Below, in pieces: positions 35,294 through 46,800 of a DNA stretch of 64,000 nucleotides; position 1 is the stretch's first letter, and every line of letters starts with the position of its first letter. The notes under the pieces were generated by a model. That model was not told the DNA's origin, searched no databases, and saw only the letters and a program-made list of their open reading frames with translations. The translations under genes and the position numbers were made by a program. Source of the DNA: Phytophthora quininea (lineage: Eukaryota > Oomycota > Peronosporomycetes > Peronosporales > Peronosporaceae); the NCBI GenBank assembly GCA_011947345.1, contig JAAVTG010000548.1, positions 124,001-188,000 on the forward strand. Reading direction: 5' to 3'.

Positions 35294-36874
35294 ATGCTGA
35301 CGGTTGACCAACTGCTCGACAAAGTCCCGTCCAGCGTTGCTGCAGTGGCAGCGCTAGGAGGACTCATCACCTTGCCTGTTATTTGGCACTTGCTGAGGGC
35401 TTCCAATGGCCACCAACAAGGAACTCGGAAGGTGTTGCGGCCCTCGACGACACTGCCGTTGCTCGAGAACACGCTGGACGTGATCAAGAACATGCCAGTT
35501 CGCCACGACTGGATCACCTCGCTGTGCAAAGAAGCCAAAGGAGAACCAGTCATGATCCGGTCCTTAGGCATGCCCGACGGGACGTTGGTGTCGACCCCGC
35601 AGGCGTTTGAAGACGTCATGAAGAACCAGTTCCACAACTTCCGGAAAGGCCCAACGATGGCCGAATACACGCGCGAGTTGTTCGGCCAAGGCATCTTCGC
35701 TGTGGACGGCGACAAGTGGTATCACCAACGCAAGACAGCGAGCAACCTGTTCACGATGCGAGCTCTTCGAGACTCCATGACGATCACCATTCAACGCCAT
35801 CTCGTCGTCATGGAGCAGATTTTCCATCGGGCAGCGCAGGCAAATGAGACCGTCGACCTCTTTCGACTGCTGAATCGCTTCACGTTCGAAGCATTCGCTG
35901 AGATTGGCTTCGGTGTGCAGATGAAGTGCCTGGATTCCGATAAGGAGCATCCGTTCCAAGTGGCGTTCGACCGATGCCAACAACCTTTGCTACAACGGTT
36001 CCTTCGTCCGAAATGGTTCTGGAAAGCGCAGCAATGGCTTGGCGTGGGGATGGAGGGACAACTGCAACGGGACATGAGTCTGGTCAACTCGACCATCCTC
36101 GACATCGTGACGAAGACACTTGAAAACCATTCGACGGGGGCAAAACAGCAAGGCCAAGTTAGCAAAAACCTCGTCTCACTATTCCTCGACTCGACCAACG
36201 CAGACGAGAAGTTGGACGCTTTATACATCCGTGATATCGTCATGAACTTCATCGTCGCTGGCCGAGACACGACGGCGCAAGCTCTCAGCTGGTTCTTCCA
36301 CTGCCTCACGCAGAACCCACGTGTCGAAAGCAAAATTCGGCAGGAGATTGCCACCAAGGTGCCCAATCTGTTGCGAGGACAATGCAGTCCGTCCATGGAG
36401 GAAGTCAGCAGCCTCGTGTATGTCGAGGCAGCTCTAAAGGAGACGCTGCGACTGTATCCGTCAGTCCCCATCGTCGGCAAAGAAGCTGTCCACGACACCG
36501 TCCTGTCGGATGGAACGTTTATCGCGGCAGGCGCGAAAGCTGTTTTGCCAATGTACGCAATGGGCCGCATGCCGCACGTCTGGGGTCCTGATGCGGCTGA
36601 GTTCAAACCAGAGCGATGGATCGATCCCCAAACGGGCAAAGTCATCTCGGTCTCGGCGTACAAGTTCGTTGCTTTTAACTCGGGTCCGCGCTTGTGTCTT
36701 GGGAAAACGTTAGCGATGCTAGAGATGAAGTTAATCGTGGCGTCTCTGCTGAGCAAATACCGAGTCAAATTGGAGCACCCTGAGGACGTGACTTACGTCG
36801 TTTCCATCACGCTACCGATGAAAGGCAAGCTCGACGCGAAAATCAAGATGGTCTCCCGTGCCGAGTCTAGCTGA
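35294..36874 (+). CDS. Cytochrome P450 monooxygenase, intact
   Basis: A 526-residue protein, normal P450 length. The ATG at 35294 is chosen because the next residues lead into a hydrophobic N-terminal anchor (SVAAVAALGGLITLPVIWHL), which would hold the enzyme in the endoplasmic reticulum membrane; upstream in-frame text lacks an ATG. Landmarks: I-helix AGRDTTAQALSW (about residue 320), ExxR in ETLRLYP (about 381), PERW in FKPERWID (about 437) and the haem loop FNSGPRLCLGK (Cys about 466). The overall pattern resembles the CYP86-like fatty-acid hydroxylase clan known in Phytophthora. The substrate is inferred, not shown. No frame break is present. A CT/CA-rich initiator-like stretch (CTCACTTCACTTTCACTT) lies near 35219. 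Confidence 0.93.
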   Translation: MLTVDQLLDKVPSSVAAVAALGGLITLPVIWHLLRASNGHQQGTRKVLRPSTTLPLLENTLDVIKNMPVRHDWITSLCKEAKGEPVMIRSLGMPDGTLVSTPQAFEDVMKNQFHNFRKGPTMAEYTRELFGQGIFAVDGDKWYHQRKTASNLFTMRALRDSMTITIQRHLVVMEQIFHRAAQANETVDLFRLLNRFTFEAFAEIGFGVQMKCLDSDKEHPFQVAFDRCQQPLLQRFLRPKWFWKAQQWLGVGMEGQLQRDMSLVNSTILDIVTKTLENHSTGAKQQGQVSKNLVSLFLDSTNADEKLDALYIRDIVMNFIVAGRDTTAQALSWFFHCLTQNPRVESKIRQEIATKVPNLLRGQCSPSMEEVSSLVYVEAALKETLRLYPSVPIVGKEAVHDTVLSDGTFIAAGAKAVLPMYAMGRMPHVWGPDAAEFKPERWIDPQTGKVISVSAYKFVAFNSGPRLCLGKTLAMLEMKLIVASLLSKYRVKLEHPEDVTYVVSITLPMKGKLDAKIKMVSRAESS

Positions 36875-37070
36875 GTTGGCACTGCTGGATTTAATTACCA
36901 GCTTCTTCACATGCGTTTGGACAGCACCGATAAAAAAGTTGGATTGTATTTCATGTTTTCTTCCGCCTAGCTGTCTTCGCTCCTACAAGTAGTTTTCGAG
37001 AAACCAATGGAGAAGTTCGGCCCCACAGAGATTGGGGAATCGTTGCGCCCTTCCTAAAGGACGCTGAAAG

Positions 37071-38523
37071 TCATTGTCGCTGAAGGTAGGCCGTGTCTGT
37101 GAGTGCAGCAAAAGCCACTACATCCCACGTGAATCCGCGTTTGTCGTACTTGCATGTCCACACAATCATATCCATCTGTCTACAACGGACAGAAGCTGCA
37201 ATTCCTGCAGACAAGCTCTTTGCATTCGCATTGTCGTAAAACCATTGCAGCACTTTCAAATTGTCCTGCTTCGTAGCAGCAGCATCCATCACTTCTGGTG
37301 CATTCCAAGTCTCAAAAGTAGTTTTTCACCATTCCAGAATCGCTAGTTACTGTTGGATAAACGAGTGCCGATGCCATACTTAATGCCAGCTTCTTGTTCC
37401 CCTAGAAACAATGACCATTTCTAGCCGCGGAATTGAGTAGGTTGTCATCAAAGGGACTGATCTCACAAGGTCCGTTCGTCTCTACCATTTGCAGAAGCCC
37501 AACACGTCCAATTTGGGCAATCTCTTCTTAAACTTCTCAATAAACAGGACACCCCGGGAAGCGGTCCAGAAGCCACTGGATCATGGTCAACTCCTTCAGT
37601 TTCGACGATCGATCTATTGAACTCCCAGAAACCTCCCCAGAAATCTTCGCTGTGTGTGACGAAGCACTCGACCAACTCGGGATGTCCTCGTTCCAACACG
37701 ATGCTCAGCATACTTGTTACAAGTTCATTTTGGATATATACATGCTTGCGGAACCATGTCAACGCGTCCAATATCTGGCACTTCGCGTCTTGCTGCCGCT
37801 TTGAGCTGCGTCCTCTCATTCTGTCCAGCGTTTTCCGAGTCCACTCTAAAAGCTCGAACCAAAACCCAACTTTAAAACGTCTCTTTCGCTTTGACACATG
37901 AGGTGCCAGCAACTTCATCACCGCCAAGTGACCAACTTCCGCAGCATCTCGCAGTGCCTGGTTAACGATTTGAGATTGGAATTTACTGTTATTATCGTTG
38001 AGAAAGCAGAACATTTTCAAGTGTCCATTCCACGCAGCTTGGATCAGTCCTTCTTCAGCGTATCTCTCCGAGCGATTCTCAAGGAACCAACAGACAACGT
38101 CAAGATGACCACCACGTACTGCCTCGTCAACGGCTTTAGCCGTGCAGCCTTCAGATCGGTTTGCATGCAGCCATTTTACGACCTCAAGGTATCCTCTAGC
38201 AGCTGCAGAGTCCATGGCTTTGGTCGTGCAGCCTTCGGGTCGATTTTGCTGAAGCCATCGAAGCAACGCCAGATTACCTGAGTTCGCAGCAGCATCCATC
38301 AGATTTTTAGTACATTCCGCTTCCAGTTCGGCGTCGTCCTCTGTAAGTAAAACTCGAGGACGTCGATGGGGTCCCCACGTTCACATGCAGCTGAGAACTC
38401 TCGGTTGTCTTTTAATTCATCATCCAGGAATCTATCCACTATATCGACCACTACTGGCCCGAAGTTGGGTAGGCATTCGCGACACACAAACTTCGTTGTC
38501 GTGCGTACTGGTGGAGAAGTCAT
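37071..38523 (-). pseudogene. Ankyrin-type repeat protein gene 2, frameshifted
   Basis: The ATG at 38523 starts MTSPPVRTTTKFVCRECLPN, and the frame changes at about 38330 next to TTACTTACAG, which could instead be an intron acceptor. From 38299 the repeats are clear: DAAANSGNLALLRWLQQNRP, DSAAARGYLEVVKWLHANRS and DEAVRGGHLDVVCWFLENRS, each with the EGCT-KA linker typical of oomycete ankyrin-type proteins. The frame changes again near 37560, and a last piece (DNLKVLQWFYDNANAKSLSA) lies at 37292-37071. It belongs to the same family as the gene at 19340-21015 (shared WLLxRFPGC segment). It may still be functional if the breaks are sequence errors or introns. Confidence 0.7.
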
Positions 38524-38686
38524 TCATTCTTGGGGCTTGGCGATTTGAAAAGCGTGGTCGTAGTCATTTCTGCTGCATGATGATTGAGGACTACTGCGAC
38601 TACTGATTGATGTTTCGATGGCTGACCAAAAACATGAAACATGAATATGGTTGTAGCAGACAAAAGCCCCATACAAGTAAAAGCGT

Positions 38687-40906
38687 CTAGGTCGAACACG
38701 ACGCTAGCAGCAGACCCAGACGGTGGTCACTAAGTAGCGTCTCCATCAGCTGCTTTAATGCACGATTAGGATGAAGCTGCACTTTGGTCAACGGAGCGCG
38801 TGTCAACGGGTCGAAGCACCCATTTACTTCCAAATGCTGTTCGATCATGGCGCGTTCGTAAGTGTTTCCATCTGGGGTGGTGACTGGGTCATCCATCAGC
38901 TCCAAGCTCAACGGACAATGGAAGACCTCCATCATCTGAGTCAGTGTCTTCTCGGCGTCGCCACCAACCGCATCCCCCGGTTCGGTTAGCGCTTTCATCA
39001 GGGGACAACAACGTGTCGTAAACCCCCTGACGAAGCAGTCCTACAACTTTCATCTCCATCAGGATTGACTTTTTCAGCATTGCAGCAGACAATGGCGCGG
39101 TTGCAGCAGTTGGCAGACTCACTGAAGTCGCGGAGGCCGCCACCGCACGGTCAAAAGACTTCTCTAGTAACTCTAGAGACTCCTCGTACGCCTTCTGGAT
39201 GCGTCTACACTTTCCCTTCCAGAGTAGAATGGAAGCTTCACTCTCTACCGACACGCCCGTAATATCATGAGCTATCGACAGATACTGCCACGCATTCTCC
39301 GTTTCATCCAGCGCGTAAAAACATTTAGCACATGACACATACGCTCGGACACGCTGCCTGATTGTCTCGGCATCCTCGAGTTCATTACCTTTCGATGGGG
39401 ACGAGCTGCACGTCGCGGCTTCTTGGTAGCAAACAATGGCCGCCTGGAAATCGCGCCGCACAAAACTGTCGTCACCTTTCGCGAGCTGGTGACGCATAAA
39501 AACGGATTATCGGGCGAAGTTTCAATTTCAAGGCCTGCACCTGGACATCCGACGGAGATGCCGCCATAGCTGCAAGATAGCTAGCGTTTTCTTCCCACAA
39601 ATGCGCTAGTCCATGGAAGATGGCAGCTTTATCACCACCAAGCGCTTGAATGGCTTGGAAGTCAGGCGCTACCAAGTCAAATCGACGCAGTCGCAGGTTT
39701 GCAGTCATCCTGTACGCAAAGCATTTGACGTGTTCGGTATTGTCGGGTAGATCTTGAAGCGCCAGTGTAAGCTGCTCCACCGCAACCGGATATTGCTTAC
39801 CAAAAAGGCTTCAACACCTCGCTCCATCGGCGATTGTTGTGCTGGAGTCACACGCCACGCACACCACATCGCTCCACCCTCAGTGTCTACGTCCACTCGA
39901 GCTCCATCCAACGCTGCTCTTGTCAGAACATGGCGCCGTTTACTGTCCAACAGATCTTCTGTCGGAGCGTACAAAAATTCCCTTTGATAAGGGTTATATA
40001 GGGCAAATACGTCTCTCTCCTTGCCACTCAACGCCACAAGCTGCCACTTGCCTGCTGGGCCAGGAGACTCCTGCGCTTTCCTCCACGTGAACACTCTGCT
40101 TCGGGTCTTGCCCTTCTTATCCCTCTTAAACTTTGCATAATCCGCGGAATATAAAAACTCTTCAAACCGTTCACTTTGTACTAGAAAAGTGTCGGTATGA
40201 GCATCAGCCGGGATGAGTCTCCACTGAGCTTTCTTGCGGTCTTTGTCTCTAGGCCATGGCGCTGTTTGTTCTTCTTCGCCTTCCTCCCTGTCCACCCACG
40301 TCAGAGCGTGTCTTCTGTCTGTATCAAAAGAGCCTGAATTCCCCGGTGCATACAGCAGCTCCTCCTTCGCAGGATCTCCGTCAAAGTACTCGGTCCGTCC
40401 TGTTCTACTCAAGATCTTGAGCTCCAGTGGTTGTCCTGTAGCTACAGCTCTTAAAGTAGGGCTGACCCACTTGTACCAGTAGCTCTCGGCTCTAACTCGG
40501 GCACTGCCTTCTAAATGACTCATCAATTTCAATAAAAGAAGGCCAAGGGAAGTTGTGGGAACTTGCGCTGTCGAGTCTCCAGCGCTCGTAAAGCGTCTCC
40601 TCCTGGCTCGGTACTGGGCTCTCGTAGGGCGGAGCTGACGCTGTGGAGAATGGAACAGCCGTCCAGCGTCCAGTTCCAGCTGGGGAGCGCCTCCAGGAAC
40701 GTCAACAGCACGGGGACGTCGTACAATCCGGCGGCGTAGAAGTCCCTCAGAATGGCTTCCAAGAAGCTCTTGCGTCGCGTCTCCAGCTCCGGGAGACGCA
40801 GGAAGCTCATGCGCGCTCGGTCCGGCTGCTTGTGCAGCAGCTGGAGCCGCGTCTCGGTCAGCAGAGGCTCCACATCGGCGCGGAGAAGCAGCGGGTTGGA
40901 CTCCAT
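38687..40906 (-). CDS. Fascin-like repeat / TPR / U-box protein, four apparent frameshifts
   Basis: The ATG at 40906 (MESNPLLLRADVEPLLTETR) opens a helical N-terminal part. A region with three copies of a motif of the type E-FLYA...R-HxLTW (EELLYAPGNSGSFDTDRRHA, EEFLYSADYAKFKRD, REFLYAPTEDLLDSKRRHVL) suggests a beta-trefoil-like fold. Next come TPR-like helices (DDSFVRRDFQAAIVCYQEAA) and a C-terminal U-box (FHCPLSLELMDDPVTTPDGN, then ALKQLMETLL). U-box proteins are E3 ubiquitin ligases; the TPR plus U-box order recalls CHIP. Frame changes fall at runs: GGG 40547-40549, AAAAA 39802-39806, AAAAA 39498-39502 and CCCCC 38974-38978 (plus-strand bases). All are homopolymers, so the gene is probably intact. 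Confidence 0.8.
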
Positions 40907-41084
40907 AACGATGTATGATACGAACTGAGAATAAGGAAAAATGATTTTTTGGCAAGGAATTCTTGTATTTTTGCTGATGTTGCCTTTTTTGTTGTGCTTT
41001 TTTTTCGTAGAGCAATGCATTCTACCAAGGAAAGTTGAGTATTTCTATCGGTGTTTTTGAAAACCCCGTAGGTAGGTCGACAGT

Positions 41085-41977
41085 CTAGCGACGCAGACGC
41101 TTCTGCTGGTTCTGGTAGTCTGGGATGCTGACGTGCTGGGACATATCGGTGCCGAACAGACCGAAGCGCTTCTCGCACTCGGAGCCAGTGTAGCTCACGG
41201 TCGTGTCGTACATCATGAACCAGTACGACTGGGTCACGCTCTTGGCCCACCACGCGTAGTCGTACAGGAACTGCTGCATGTTCTCCTTGGACGGGACGTT
41301 GCCCTGGTAATTCTCACCCGCGTACGGCCAGCCAGTCTCCGTCAGGTGCACCTTGGCAGCGCCGAACTTGCTTATCATCTGCTCCCATTGAGATTTCAGC
41401 TTTTCAATAGCGGGTTGACTACCGGGCGTGAAGTACGGGTGGATGTTGACACCGATGGTGTCGCAGGCATTGGCCAGCGTCCAGGCCTGGTCGGCACCCA
41501 ACCACTCATTAATGCGCTGCGCCGAGCCGACGGGAGTGTTACCGACACAGCTCTTGACGCGACGGATGTAGCCGGCCAATTCGTCGGCCGAGAAGGAACC
41601 GAAGCCGCCGTTCTTCAGGTCCTCGTTGCCCACGTAGACGGCCTCGACGGCCCACGCGTTGCGGAGTAGCCGTCGCAAACGGCCTGAATCTCGGTGTCAA
41701 TGTAGCGACGGTCACCCAGCTGCACACCGACAGCAACGCGAATCCCGGCCGAGGCCGCCATGTCGACGACGTTAACACCGCCGAACTGCGCGTGATAGGT
41801 GCGGATGCTCGAGAAGTACTGCGAGACCTGCTTCATGTCGTTGGCCAGCACGTCCCAATTGACGGTCTGGTGGTGCCACGGCGAGTAGCAGACACCGGTC
41901 GAAAGTCGAGCGTCGGCGCCTGTCATGGCGACCGCAGCACCCACGGCGAAAGCAGTCAGGGACGAGGTGGACACCAT
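41085..41977 (-). CDS. Secreted GH17 endo-1,3-beta-glucanase 1, one apparent frameshift
   Basis: The ATG at 41977 opens a signal peptide, followed by [22 protein letters not shown]17 catalytic landmarks are the acid/base Glu in [13 protein letters not shown] and the nucleophile Glu in [13 protein letters not shown]. About 296 residues, close to the intact paralogue at 60568. The frame breaks at plus-strand 41663-41664, where the paralogue has CTCCCGC and this copy CTCCGC, a one-base loss in a C run. GH17 enzymes act on beta-1,3-glucan, either remodelling the oomycete's own wall or plant callose. It lies in the opposite orientation to its near-identical copy 19 kb away. Confidence 0.9.
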
Positions 41978-42016
41978 TGGGGATCGAGAGCTAGTAAGTC
42001 CTTGTGCAGCACACAG

Positions 42017-42033
42017 GAAGTTTTCGAATGAGG
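42017..42033 (-). promoter_or_regulatory. Oomycete initiator-like element of GH17 gene 1
   Basis: On the minus strand this reads CTCATTCGAAAACTTCC, about 40 nt before the ATG at 41977. It resembles the oomycete initiator (YCAYTYY) with its flanking region. Confidence 0.5.
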
Positions 42034-42040
42034 GGATCAG

Positions 42041-42604
42041 TTATTCGGAGCGCGCAACAAATCCGACCATGGTGCTTGGTCTGGCTGACGACTGGTCTAG
42101 AGAAGCGTCGAGGTCGTGGGTGAACTTGTGAACTTTGTGGTGTCCGTTGACCAAACATCCTCTTGCCAAGTGTATTATCCTGGCGTTGTCGTCGGAGCCA
42201 CTAAACGTAGCGCCGACTCTCGTGCAGTCGCATACACCGCCGTCATCTGTACAGTGCCGATCGCTTGGTCGAGGATCCAGCGACCAATCCTCGAGATCAG
42301 TCTCCGTGATGGTTTTGCCATAATAGTTGGTACATGTAACAGACAGCGAAAGTGCCTTGCCAGTAGGAAATTCCCCTGGGACGATCCAAGCGAGAAATGC
42401 CACGAGACTTTGGTTGCTATCGTGGTGGGATCCACCGACTGTCAATCTGCCTCGTGTATATCGGGGAAGGCGGCTAGCACAACGTGCTTCGATCACCGAT
42501 GGATTTGGGGGACGATTTCCGTCGTTGCTTCGAAGTGGAACGTGCAGGTAATGAATTTTCGCGTCCCAACGAGGCTTGTCTGCTGTAGACGCCGCGGTCA
42601 CCAC
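42041..42604 (-). other. Possible secreted cysteine-containing protein fragment
   Basis: A 187-residue open reading starts without an ATG (GTG) in a region with no competing gene. Its start reads VTAASTADKPRWD after a hydrophobic upstream stretch (LFATAVV), which could be the tail of a signal peptide whose start is lost or frameshifted. Six Cys are present (for example RHCTDDGGVCDCTRVG). I do not recognise the family. It shares the intergenic space with the GH17 gene 1 promoter. Confidence 0.3.
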
Positions 42605-43780
42605 AGCGGTGGCAAAGAGGTCAGGGACTTGCCGTGCTCTATGCGCTCACGCTCGAAATCAACCGACGAATGCTCTCGAGTCCACCACCGAAAAGCGCGC
42701 CGAAAGAAACGCGAACGTGATGATCATACGAAGGCTGATGAGCTTTCAAACCCAAGACGTTGGTGTAGGAATTCGCGACCAGCTCGCTGCTAAGCTTGCT
42801 GTCTATAGAAGATATCGAAGCTTGCTCAAAGAAGGCAACAGACGCACGCCATTTGATCTCCGATCGATCGACAGCTAAGCGTTTGATGGACCCGTACGAA
42901 GCGGGAGATCTTGTGGATGGGACTGCACAAGCCTTCAGCTTCAACCAAAATAGAGTGTCTTGGTCGTTTGTCTGTATGATCACGGAGTATGATTCACTGC
43001 GCGATCCAAAGCGGCACCAACGCCACGTGATTTACAGCAACACGGAACCAAATCGTCTCTTTGTCGTGGCAGGACGGTCATTTGAGCAAGTTGGGCACGT
43101 TCCTCCTCAAAAGCTCGAACACACCGATTGTATCTTTGACAAGGCACACGTAAGTAGAGAAAACACTGGCCTTCCGCCGTCCAGCACTAAGCAGCAATAC
43201 TGGCTCGACGAAGGGTGCCCAAGGCCAGGCGTGGGAGGGGGAAGAGGCAATAACTTGAGCAGTATGGTCGAGGGTAAGCATTGTGGAAACGGATATTGGG
43301 GACCGGAAAGGAGCAGCTGGGAGCAACTCTCGTCGATGTCTAAAGGACGGTAACTCTGGCAGCTCCAGGAACAGTGGCCTCGACATGTGGATCCGTCCTT
43401 GTAGTGGAGGCTCGACGAGAACAATCACAACCAAATGCAAGAATATAAGAACTGTGCCTCAAGCTCGATCGAACTCGCTGTCGACAGTTGTCCATTGGAG
43501 AGTACTCTATTGTATAGCAACCGTTATTTAATTAGCAGACTGCCTTTCCTTGGCTGAGTGCGGCTGCACGGACTGTTACGGCGATGCAATTGCTACGTGC
43601 AATGTTCACGGGGACCTGCCCCTTGTCGCGACGATGCAGTTAGTGTATATTGGACGCGGATTGGAACCATCATCAGTTGCCGTCGTCGCTGATTGGCTGA
43701 GCCGAAATGGACTAAGCAAAACTGATGATGGAGTTTGTCGATGGGACACGTGCGTCTACTAATCCGCACGTTGCCGTCGT
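42605..43780. other. Intergenic between GH17 gene 1 and the ABCG gene
   Basis: A plus-strand reading of 185 residues (42796-43353, TTG start) and overlapping minus readings show no domain. I support no gene here. The right end contains the ABCG promoter. Confidence 0.35.
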
Positions 43781-43790
43781 ATCTTGCAGC

Positions 43791-43806
43791 TTACTCTCCA
43801 ATTTGC
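43791..43806 (+). promoter_or_regulatory. Oomycete initiator-like element of the ABCG gene
   Basis: TTACTCTCCAATTTGC matches the initiator plus the CAATTT-type flanking element. It lies about 52 nt upstream of the ATG at 43858 and downstream of the alternative in-frame ATG at 43741, so it supports 43858 as the start. Confidence 0.55.
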
Positions 43807-43857
43807 GGCGCTCAAGCAACTTCTACCTCCTCAAAACACCCAGGGCCAAGTACAAGC

Positions 43858-46800
43858 ATGCAGACCGACAATTCTGGACAGCCGGTCGTCCCCACGATCG
43901 GCTACGACAACGCCAAGACGCTGATGGCTAGAGGGCCATTGGAACTCCACCAACACATGGCGTCTCTCCTCGACAAGGCTCTCGACAAGCCACTCCCTGA
44001 GATGGAGGTGCACTTCAAGAACGTCTCCATCACGGCTGACATCGCGGTCGACGGTTCTGGCGGCACATCGGAGCTCCCGACTCTCGCCACTGAGATGAAG
44101 AAGACGCTCCGTAGCGTCTTCGCCAAGAAACGCATCGTCAAGAAAGAGGTCTTGAAAAACATTAACGGCGCGTTCAAACCGGGCACCATCACGCTCGTAC
44201 TGGGCCAACCTGGTTCAGGCAAGTCGTCGCTGATGAAACTGCTGAGCGGCCGCTTCCCAGAGGCGAAGAACATCGAGATCGATGGCGAAGTGACATACAA
44301 CGGCACCCCCAAGCAAGACCTGCAGAAACTGCTACCGCAGCTTGTATCGTATGTGGAGCAACGAGACCATCACATGCCGCTGCTTACGGTGAAGGAGACG
44401 ATGGAGTTCGCCCACGCGTGTGGCGATGGGGACCGCTCGAAGCGCGCTGAAGATGAGTTCAGTCACAACACGTCGGCTGACAGTGTCGAAGCTTTGAAAG
44501 CGGTGCAGGCCATGATCAAGCACTACCCGGACATTGTTGTCCAGCAGCTCGGCCTTGACAACTGCCAGAACACGATCGTTGGCGACGCCATGGTGCGCGG
44601 TGTCTCCGGTGGCGAGCGCAAGCGCGTGACAACCGGCGAGATGCAGTTCGGAGACCGCTACATCATGATGATGGACGAGATCACCACCGGTTTGGACAGC
44701 GCTGCAGCCTTCGACATCATCGAGACCCAGCGCAGCTTTGCCAAGAAGTTCCGCAAGACGGTTGTGATCTCGCTGCTGCAGCCTTCGCCTGAGATCTTCG
44801 CGCTCTTCGACGACGTCATGATCCTCAACGACGGGTACGTCATGTACCATGGCCCTCGCGAGACAGCACTCGAGTACTTTGAAAATCTCGGATTCAAACG
44901 TCCTCCTCGTCGCGACGTGGCCGACTTCTTGCTGGACCTCGGCACGGACATGCAGCATCAATACGAAGTCGCGGTTGGGCCTGGACATACAATCCCTCGT
45001 TTTCCCAAGGAGTTCGCCGAGACATTTAAGCGCTCATCGATACACGCTCGAGTGCTCAGCGATCTCGAAGAACCGGTGCAGCCCAACCTGCTTCAGAGCA
45101 TGGAAACCATCCGCAAGACCCAACCGGAGTTCGACTTAAACGTTTGGGCGAGCACCATCTTGCTCATGAAGCGCGAGATCGCCATTTTGAAGCGCGAGGC
45201 GTCGGGTCTCATTGGACGCTTGGCGATGAACACGATCGTGGCGTTGCTGTACTCCGCAGTCTTCTACCAGGTCGATCCGACGAACTCGCAGTTGATCATG
45301 GGGGTCATCTTCGAGGCGGTGCTCTGCTTATCGCTAGCTCAGGCCTCGTCGATCCCTACAAACATGGCAGCACGCGAAGTCTTCTACAAACAACGCGGAT
45401 CCAACTTCTTCCGGACAGCTTCCTACGTGCTCTCCCATTCAGCAAGCCAAGTGATCCCGATCATTATCGAGAGCGTGGTGTTTGGCTCCATCGTGTACTG
45501 GATGTGCGGCTTCGTGGATACCGTTGTGGGCTTCCTCACCTTCCTGGTGATCTTGTGCGTGACGAACATCGCGTTCCAGGCTTTCTTCTTCCTCTTGGCG
45601 TCTGCGTCGCCGAACCTGAATGTAGCCAACCCGGTCTCCAGCGTCTGCATCCTGTTCTTCACACTGTACGCCGGCTTCTCCATCACGAAAGGCCAAATCC
45701 CAGATTATTTGATTTGGATTTACTGGATCAACCCCGTCGGGTGGGCAGTCCGAGCTCTCGCTGTGAACCAGTACTCCGATTCACGCTTCGATACGTGTGT
45801 GTACGAGGACATCGACTACTGCTCGACGTATGGCATGACTACGGGGAATACGCACTCAGTTTGTACGAAGTGCCATCGGAGAAGTTCTGGATCTGGACAG
45901 GCATCATCTACATGGCGGCGACGTACGTCTTCTTCATCTTCCTCTCGATCCTTGCGCTCGAAAACTGTCGCTACGAAAGCCCTGAGAACGTCACATTCGA
46001 CGCGGAGAGCACACCCGACGCCACCAAAGACTACAATCTCATTCAAACACCACGCAGCGAAGCTGTGCTGGAGGTGAAATCATCGAAGGAGAGGCACTTC
46101 ATCCCAGTCACAGTAGCTTTCAAGGATTTATGGTACAGCGTCCCTGACCCGACCAACTCCAAGGAAACCATCGACTTGCTCAAGGGGATCAGCGGGTTTG
46201 CATTGCCGGGAACGATGACGGCTCTGATGGGCTCTTCCGGTGCTGGCAAGACGACATTGATGGACGTGATTGCAGGCCGCAAGACCGGAGGCAAAATCCA
46301 AGGACAGATCCTGCTGAACGGCCATCCTGCTACGGACTTGGCCATTCGTCGCGCAACGGGATACTGCGAGCAGATGGACATTCACTGGGAGTCGGCAACC
46401 ATCCGCGAGGCCTTGACGTTCAGCGTTTTCCTGCGTCAGGGCGCCGAGGTGTCGGACGCTGAGAAATACGACTCGGTGGACGAATGTCTGGAGCTGTTGG
46501 GGTTGACGCCAATCGCCGACCAAATCGTCAGGGGCAGCTCGGTCGAGCAGATGAAGCGGCTGACGATTGGAGTGGAGTTGGCAGCGCAGCCGAGCGTTCT
46601 CTTCCTAGACGAACCCACCAGTGGACTGGACGCTCGCTCGGCAAAGTTGATCATGGACGGCGTTCGCAAGGTGGCCAACACTGGCCGCACAGTCGTGTGT
46701 ACGATCCACCAGCCGTCCTGGGAAGTCTTCCAAGTGTTCGACAGCATGCTGCTGCTCAAGCGAGGCGGTGAGATGGTGTTCCAGGGTGAATTGGGCGCTG

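Noticed and set aside
35791..36768. 325-residue minus-strand ORF opposite the P450
   Set aside because: It is the antisense shadow of the intact P450, with low-complexity Ser/Arg/Cys text.
38310..38345. Intron acceptor-like TTACTTACAG in ankyrin gene 2
   Set aside because: No matching donor at a plausible distance was clear, so a frameshift remains the simpler reading; mentioned in the feature only as an alternative.
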